Notes under the pieces: generated by a model
Database searches by the model: none
Told to the model about the DNA's origin: nothing
The model's input: the letters and a program-made list of their open reading frames with translations, nothing else
Position numbers and translations under genes: made by a program
Origin: Meghimatium bilineatum
Lineage: Eukaryota; Mollusca; Gastropoda; Stylommatophora; Philomycidae
Direction of reading: 5' to 3'
Length of the DNA: 64,000 nt
Assembly: GCA_034231615.1 (NCBI GenBank)
Contig: CM067309.1
Coordinates: forward strand, 38,347,627 to 38,411,626
Shown here: positions 35,201 through 44,200 of the stretch, in pieces
Position numbering within the stretch: position 1 is the first letter of the stretch
How the letters are laid out: each line of letters starts with the position of its first letter

Positions 35201-38200
35201 AAGGTCTGAGTTCGAACTTCACAGAAACTTACGTAGCAGTTTGATGAGTCAGTGGAAAGGCCACATCTGGGGGCAAGTTAATTGTGATTCTGTCTAGCCC
35301 GTTCCTGTACGTAATTTTAGGAGTGTTGCTGCGTTTCCCGCCTCGAGCCTATAGATATCCAGATACAAACATGCGTTACTTCAAGTACTCTTCATTCACT
35401 GAAGGATTTTGTAAACTCTTATCATATCAACAGATCTAGCATCTTCATTCACTGAAGGATTTTGTAAACTCTATCATATGAACAGATCTAGCAACTTATC
35501 ATGTGAATCCATCCCCATCGAGGCCAGCACTGTGATGGGGCTTAGTTCAGCCATCAGGGACTGGAAACTAAGACTGGTCGGGCAGTCCCACTCGAGCAGG
35601 ACAATAGTCCTGCCCAAGTAAGCAGAGAGCTGAAGATAGAGGCAACCAGCCAAAAGGCGCACACATAATCAGGATAGCATTTAATAAAACAATGGGAACA
35701 TATCTATTTATTACAGATATAAACATGTTTCAAGTGAACGAAAGAAGAAGAAGAATTGTGAATACATCTAGCAAACTCACAATCATGTGAATAAATCTAA
35801 CCAAACTCCATCTTGTGAATAAATCTAACCAAACTCCATCTTGTGAATAAATCTAACCAAACTCCATCTTGTGAATAAATCTAACCAAACTCCATCTTGT
35901 GAATAAATCTAACCAAACTCCATCTTGTGAATAAATCTAACCAAACTCCATCTTGTGAATAAATCTAACCAAATTCCATCTATCTATACGCTGTGTCCCT
36001 TGTTTGCCTTGCAGCGTCAGGGGTGGAAGAGTTCTCTGGAGATGGCCTTCTTGTGCGCTGTTTGTAAGCTTGTTCCTGTGGCTTCTTTGATTTCTGTGAT
36101 CCATCTTTTACATGGTCTGCCTCTGGCTTTATAACCGTTATGTCTATGTGTCATAGCCATCTGTGGCATGCTATATGTCGGTAGTCTGGAAGCGTGTGAA
36201 AACCACTTGATCTGCTGTCTTTTGATGTGTTCCAATACTGGTATTGTTTTGGTTATCTGTCTGATGTTATCATTTCTAATTCTATCTCTTAATGACACTC
36301 TGAGTATTCTTCGTAGACATGTCATTTCTGTTGTCACTATTTTTCTTTTGTCTTGAACTGTCATTGTCCAGGTTTGGCACTGGTAGCATAGTGATGGAAT
36401 AATAATAGTCTAGATATCCAACGTGCCCGCCATCTTGACCGGAACAATCTTGAAACTCCATCTTGTGAATCTGTAAACTATGACACAACACATTCCATTC
36501 TCTGGACAACATCCCACTAATCAGCAGGAGTTTGAGAAAGATCATGGAAGAAAAAAAGCACAAATCTCTGTATCAGTTCTTACCTTGGCAGCCCTTTTAT
36601 TCTTGCTGTCTTGTTTCTTGAGAAGTTTGTGAACTGTCTGGTTCTGTGGGACAAATTTGTCTTCTTATAGTATATGCACAGGGAGAAAACGCTAACAAGA
36701 CAAAATGTCTTGCTGTCACTCACAGCAGTAATTCACACTGCATGTTACATTCACAAATCATCCATCTCACATTCACAAATCATCCTTCTCACCTTCCAGC
36801 CTCACATTCACAAATCATCCTTCTCACCTTCCAGCCTCACATTCACAAATCATCCTTCTCACCTTCCAGCCTCACATTCACAAATCATCCATCTTACCTA
36901 CATAATATGACAGCCAAGTGTTAGAAAATACACATCTCCCCTCCCCAAAATTACCTCATTACTCCCATAATCTACAACACCCTCCCCCCCCACAACATAC
37001 AACAAAAATATCCCAAATGACTCCAAATTTTGAATTAAATTGTTTCACACAGTTTTCCCACAACCAACAATGTTTCACACAGTTTTCCCACAACCAACAA
37101 TGTTTCACACAGTTTTCCCACAACCAACAAATGTTTATATAATTTGTATCCAGCTCATTGAGCATTTCTTTCTGTCTTTTAATCCTCAATAATTATGACC
37201 AATAGCACATATTTATTGCGTGGTATGTATAAAATAAATCAGACACAAAATAAATCACATCAAATACACACATACAAAATAAATATAACCACAGATACTA
37301 AATAAATCACATCAAAAACACATACAAAATAAATCTGGTCACAGATACTAAATAAATCACATCAAAAACACACATAGAAAATAAATCTGACCACAGACAT
37401 GAAATAAATCACATCAAACACATACAAAATAAATCTGACCACAGACACGAAATAAATCGCATCAAACACATACAAAATAAATCTGACCACAGACATGAAA
37501 TAAATCACATCAAACACATACAAAACAAATCTGACCACAGACATGAAATAAATCACATCAAACACACATACAAAATAAATCTGACCACAGACATGAAATA
37601 AATCACATCAAACACACATACAAAATAAATCTGACCACAGACATGAAATAAATCACATCAAACACACATACAAAACAAATCAAAACACAGATTCAATATC
37701 AAATCACACACAAGACAGATAATTATTCCAATAATTGTGACTACAGACACAAGAAAAAAACCAGACACAAGAAACCTTACTTTATCATTCTCGATCTTCT
37801 CACTTGCTTGTTGTCGTCTCCGCTTTGCTTTCTCCTGGCGTCGTTTCTTTTGTTCATCCGTTAGCTCTACAGTCTTGTAACCTGACGGTGATCACATATA
37901 ACAGTTCTAGATCACATGCAACTCTTCTGTGTTTCTTCTCAAACTCCTGCAGATTAGCAGGATGTACTCCAGAGAGCAGAATGTGTTGTGTTGTGGTTTA
38001 CAGAGCGACTGTGATAGTTACACCTTTCAGACTGACAGATCTTACTTCAGTGTCAACTTGATACTCTATAGCAGGGCTATTCAATTATATTTACTCGGGG
38101 GCCAAAATGGGGATAATCACGGGCCAGAGGTCCGAATATAGTTACATACATTTAGTTGTTTTATAACTATTTCACTGTTTTAAGTAATGATCCGCGGGCC

Positions 38201-41200
38201 ACTTACTAGGCCTCCGCGGGCCGCCATTTGAATACCCCTGCTCTATATGATAGGACAGCAAATTCCACCCCCCCCAACCTCCTTAGTCATCTTATATGAT
38301 ATGCATGGCAGGTAACAGTTGCTATTTTTTGCCACCCTTTTAGAACACAACAACAAACACACACACATGGACATCATGTCAGTCAAAGGTTTGATTAGCA
38401 TTCTGCATGAACTAACACTCCACCAATCATCATAGTGACCATGCGGTCATCTTCTGACTTCTGCGTTCATTCTAAAACTCCTACAGATTAGCAGGATACA
38501 GCCAGAAGAATAGGATGCATTGTCTTGGTTTACAGTTTAGCTGCGCCTTTCTGCATGACTTGTCCAACTTCAGCATGGCTTGTGGGTCACTCTGAACTTA
38601 TATGGGATGTGTTAGCCAACTCCACCCCAAACCTCCTTAATCACCTTTTATGACACGCACGGAAGGTAAACGGTGTTGTTATTCTTTGCTCCCCTTTACA
38701 TTTTTACGGGCCTAGGCACAACAGTCATTCTGACTTCTATATGAAGTATGATGGTGGTAAACAATCCTAATGGAGTATGCGTCTGCCAATCTTGTTTCAT
38801 GTGCCAGGAGATGGTGGAGTTTCACTTCCAGACTGGTGTATCTTTGAACAGTCTTTTTCTTTCATTCTCAAACTCCCACCAGAATTCTCTTGTAGCAGAA
38901 CAATGAATGGTCATTCTATTTCCAGCAAGATGTAGTCCAGAGAACAGAAATGTGCAGAGTAGCTGTTTAATTTGTGCCAATGGTCCAATATATCAGACTT
39001 CGGTAGCAATCTAATAATATACCTCAAATATCGCCCGTAATATGGTTTGTATACAAGCAAGGGTTATATGCAACTTCAAGGGTTACAGAGTGGATGTTAG
39101 GACAACCAGGGCCATAGATACGTCTCATCTTTGGGGGAGGGGGGGTGTGTAACCAAACTTGTGGCTAAATTACTAGTACTAAATGTTATGTTCTGATTTC
39201 ATGTGAGGGACATACCACTTCCCCCATGTTCTGATTTCATGGTAGGCACATAACACTTCCCCCATCTGCGAGCGTGAGAACAACATTTTTCCAAGGACAT
39301 GCCACAAAGTAGATTTAACTGCAATCTCATCTATCTATAATTAATATGAATGGAATATCATATAAGGAATGGAACATCATATAAGGAATGGAACATCATA
39401 TAAGGAATGGAACATGAATGGAATATCATATAAGGAATGGAACATGAATGGAATATCATATAAGGAATGGAACATGAATGGAATATCATATAAGGAATTT
39501 TTTTAACAGCTCACACAAACATGCATATATCGCAAAATGGCATTGGATCAAAGGGTATAAGCTCACAGACTGTAGAATAAGCAATCAACCAACCATCTAG
39601 ATCCAATCGGCACCGTGTTCATGCCTTTCACAATCACACTCTCCCCCTGCCTTCACACAATGATTCTTGATTAGGAACAAGTGTCACAGCACTGGGGGCA
39701 TTCCCATATATGCTCTGCTTGCCGTTCCGTCAGCCATCTAAAAGTGTATAAGCACAGTCCCAGTCAGTTGCTGATTACGTGTTCTTCTGATCTCTCCGGA
39801 GAGGGAGCACCCTCTCCCATCACCTCCAGTCACTCCCATCCCTACCATTCTCTGAATATGTACACTGTCATGCCTGACTTTCTCCCCGTCCACTCACAGG
39901 GCATCCATGAAGGATGGAAGAAAAAAAATAAGAAGAAATAAAGAAAAACTAATTACTGCCCTATTATTCTGGACACAATGAGATCTCTAGTAAGTAACAA
40001 ATCCATATAATGTAATGCCGACATTGCCCTTACCTGAAGGTAACTGCATTAACTCATCCTGTTGGCTGCCATGTAATAGAGCTTTCTGTCAGTGAAGATA
40101 AAATATTTCACAATCATAATAATGATAAAAAAAAGAACATGTTTCAAGAAAAAAAAATACATTACTGCCACACTCAAATATGAAAATTAATTACTGCCAA
40201 ACTCATATGTAGAAAATATAATTACTGCCAAACTCAAATGTAGAAAATATAATTACTGCCAAACTCAAATGTAGAAAATATAATTACTGCCAAACTCAAA
40301 TGTAGAAAATATAATTACTGCCAAACTCAAATGTAGAAAATATAATTACTGCCAAACTCAAATGTAGAAAATATAATTACTGCCAAACTCAAATGTAGAA
40401 AATATAATTACTGCCAAACTCAAATGTAGAATAAAACATTACTGTCAAACTCAAATATAGAATAAAACATTACTGCCAAACTCAAATATAGAATAAAACA
40501 TTACTGTCAAACTCAAATATAGAATAAAACATTACTGTCAAACTAAAATATATTAAAAAATATTACTGTCCAAAAATGGAGTCTATCTGTCTATACGCTG
40601 CGACCATTTGTGCCTAACGGCATAAGGGGTAGAAGAGTTTGTGCTGTTTGTAGGCTTCTTCCCGTAGCCTCTTTGTTTTGTGGTCCAACTTTTACATGGT
40701 CTTCCTCTGATTTTATAGCTGTGGTGTCTATATGTCATGGCTATCTGTTGGTAGTCTGGACGTTTGTCAAAACCACTTAATCTGTTGTCTTATGATGTGT
40801 TCTAGTACTGGTATTGTTTTGGTTATCTGTTTTGGCCTGAGCACTCTTCATTTTCAATGAGAAATGGATTTTGTCACTGTCGATTTGCTAAATCTGTCAT
40901 AGCTTTGTTTCAGAGTTTCTAAATGATTACACTGTGTTCTAATCTATCACATTCAGATGTAGAAATCACATATTCCATCAGAAATACACTAAAACATCAG
41001 AAATACACTAAAACACCGAAACTATTCCCTGGTTTGGAGCAAGTTCATAAACTTATATTATTCTTGACCAAATTTCAACATCGAAATGAAAGATATTCCT
41101 ACCTGTCGAGCTGTTAGCAATGCAGGATCTTTCTTTCCAATTTCCCCATAGCTATTCAGGTTGCCTTTCTCTAAGGCATCCAACCATCGTTCTTCATCAG

Positions 41201-44200
41201 AAGTATCGTCATTCTCACTTCCAGCCTTTTTCACAGCCTTACCTGAAACAAAAAATATATTTGATCTAGCAGGCAATAACAGGTGTGTTATGTCTAGCAG
41301 GCAATAACAGGTAGAATATTTGTTATGTCTAGCAGGCAATAACAGGTAGAATATTTGTTATGTCTAGCAGGAAATAACAGGTAGAAGATTTGTTGTCTGA
41401 CAGGCAATAACAGGTAGAAGATTTGTTATGTCTAGCAGGAAATAACAGGTAGAAGATTTGTTATTTCTAGCAGGCAATAACAGGTAGAAGATTTGTTATG
41501 TCCAGCAGGAAATAACAGGTAGAAGATTTGTTATGTCTGACAGGCAATAACAGAAAAAAATAACAAATGTGTTTGGTCTGGTAAATAATAGTCAACAATA
41601 CATGAGTATTGCAAATAATTAAATATATTTTAAATTTCAGATAGGCTCAAAGGGCGTAGAGGACTGACGTTCACTGTACTTAGGTTTCCCCATATGCACT
41701 CTGTCCACGAATAGTACAACTTAGTCACATAGACATGTAGTGTCAAGTCATAATACAGAAAACTGAAAACAGAACTTGTAAGCAGAACAACAAAGAATTG
41801 TGTCAGCAATCTCATAAACATAAGGTGGAAAGTTTACCCAGTGGTTTACTCATGGCATAAAATGAGAATTGGGACAAAGATGGTTGTCTCCTGGCATAAA
41901 ATGAAAGTTGGGACAAAGATCTTTGTTTTACTGGCATGAAAATATAAGTTGGTGCATAGATCTTTGTTTACTACAAATTACTACATCTAGATTTATGTTT
42001 ACTACATACAACTAGAGACAGTATAGAGCTATTTGCCTACCTTCTGGAGTTCCAGAACCAGATGCTTCCCTTATAATGGACATAACACTGTTGATAGAAC
42101 ATTATTAATTATTTAATTTCAATAATTTAATTACTGAACGATCTAAAGCACTGTACATATAAATAGACATCTAAAATACAAATATATATCTGTATGATTT
42201 CAAAGGGGTAAAGGACTGACTTTAATGTGTTCGGGTTACCCCACATGTACTCCGTCCATCTCAACAAAGTGACATGCTGCCTGTCGAGAGTAACTATCCA
42301 TAGCACATACTTCCACATCTTCAAGAGATAATCTCAACGGATCTCCGAAAAAAATCCACTTTATAAACAAGATATCATGACCAGGATTTGAATGCACGAC
42401 CTCTTAAGCACACAGTAATGCCTTAACCACTATTCCAGGGAATTCCCCCATCCTATCTATTTGAAAAAATAACTATAAAAAATGAAATTTAATTCCTGCA
42501 ACGCTGCATTCAATACTTCAATCAGCAGGATACTACAACATTATGTGCAAGTAGCAGTTATGGTTTTATAGAAGAATGATGAGAATACCATGATAAAGTG
42601 TAATGAGAATAACTAGAAATAAATGAACTCGTATAAGAGTGAAAGATGATAGTCCACAATCTGTGCACACAACATGAGGTAAAGTGTATTAGCGTGACAA
42701 TGCAAATATTGAACAGCAAGAGGGAAGATGATGTACAGCTTGGCAACATTGTATAGAAAATATGTTTGACAGCTTGGCAACATTGTATAGAAAATATGTT
42801 TGACAGCTTGGCAACATTGTATAGAAAATATGTTTGACAGCTTGGCAACATTGTATAGAAAATATGTTTGACAGCTTGGCAACATTGTATAGAGAAATGT
42901 ATAGAAAATATGTTTGACAGCTTGGCAACATTGTATAGAGAAACGTCAGAATAGGAAATAATTGGTGTTAATTCTTTATTAGAAACCAGTATCATGGCAT
43001 ATTCCCATAAGTGCTCCGCTCTCCATTCTAGCAGCCATCCAAGATTATGCAGAAACAATGTCCTAGTCAGATGTTAATTATTTGATTTTCGTAACTTTCC
43101 AGAAAGGATACACTTTCTCCCCTCACCGTTATCCCCATCATATCTGTCATTATTTGCATGTGCATGTTATCACCTCTAGCATCAGCTTCTTCACTCCGTA
43201 GTAAATAAATAACCACACTTATTAGGTCTGCCCCATCTCTCTTGAATACTCTGCCATTAATCATGACACTGCTCACCAATGAGTCAGCTCTTCCATTGCC
43301 TATGACTCCCACATTCTTCTGCGTTCGTTCTCAAACTCCTGCAGATTAGCAGGATGAAGTCTGGAGAACGGAATGCATTGTGTCATGGTTTACAGCATTG
43401 CTGCGATATCTGTGCCTTTTGGCCTGACACATCCAACTTCAGCATGGCTCTGGGTCACTGACCCTATATGGGATGGGACAACCAACTCCATCCCATGACC
43501 TCCTTAGTCGCCTTTTACGACATGCGTGAAAGGTAAACAGTGTTGCTATTTTTGCTGGCAACACAAGGGCGTGACTCCCACATGACCAGAGCACTATATC
43601 CATGTACTACTTTGGACAACCGAGCTGTTCAGTAACGTGGCCTATTCCCTTCTTAACCTGCAACTTTCTATCTTCCACAACAAGCTCTGGGAGTTAGAGA
43701 CTATCACTGGGTTGAGCTGATATTTCAGTCACCAACTGAGTACTACAGTCACTGCCTCTATTGTAATTTTCATGGTTTGATAGTTGCAGTGGAGTAGGCA
43801 GACGATTTCTCAGGCACCTTTTTCCCCAATGATAAACAATAACACATGGCAGGGACTAGACAAAATTATTGACAGTATACAAGACATGATAAACAATAAC
43901 ATAAAGCATCGAGTATAATAAATGAAATATGAAGGGACAACAAGTGTCAGGTTCTGTAACTCTCTCTCTCATTTACATTTTGTAACACTCCTTCACACAA
44001 AATACAAATCTCAACTCACAAGCCATCACGTTTTAAAATATCATTTCTCTGACTACCACTTCTCTCAAACACTGCAGCACACTGACCCAAGCTATTGGGG
44101 AAACCACGCTCTTCCAAAACTGACCCAAGCGATTGGGGAAACCACGCTCTTCCAAAACTGACCCAAGCTATTGGGACACCACTCTTCCAGCCAGATCGGT

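Noticed and set aside
35195-35232. tRNA-like B box GAGTTCGAAC just past an INO80B donor
   Set aside because: No A box or body of any SINE family surrounds it; probably chance.
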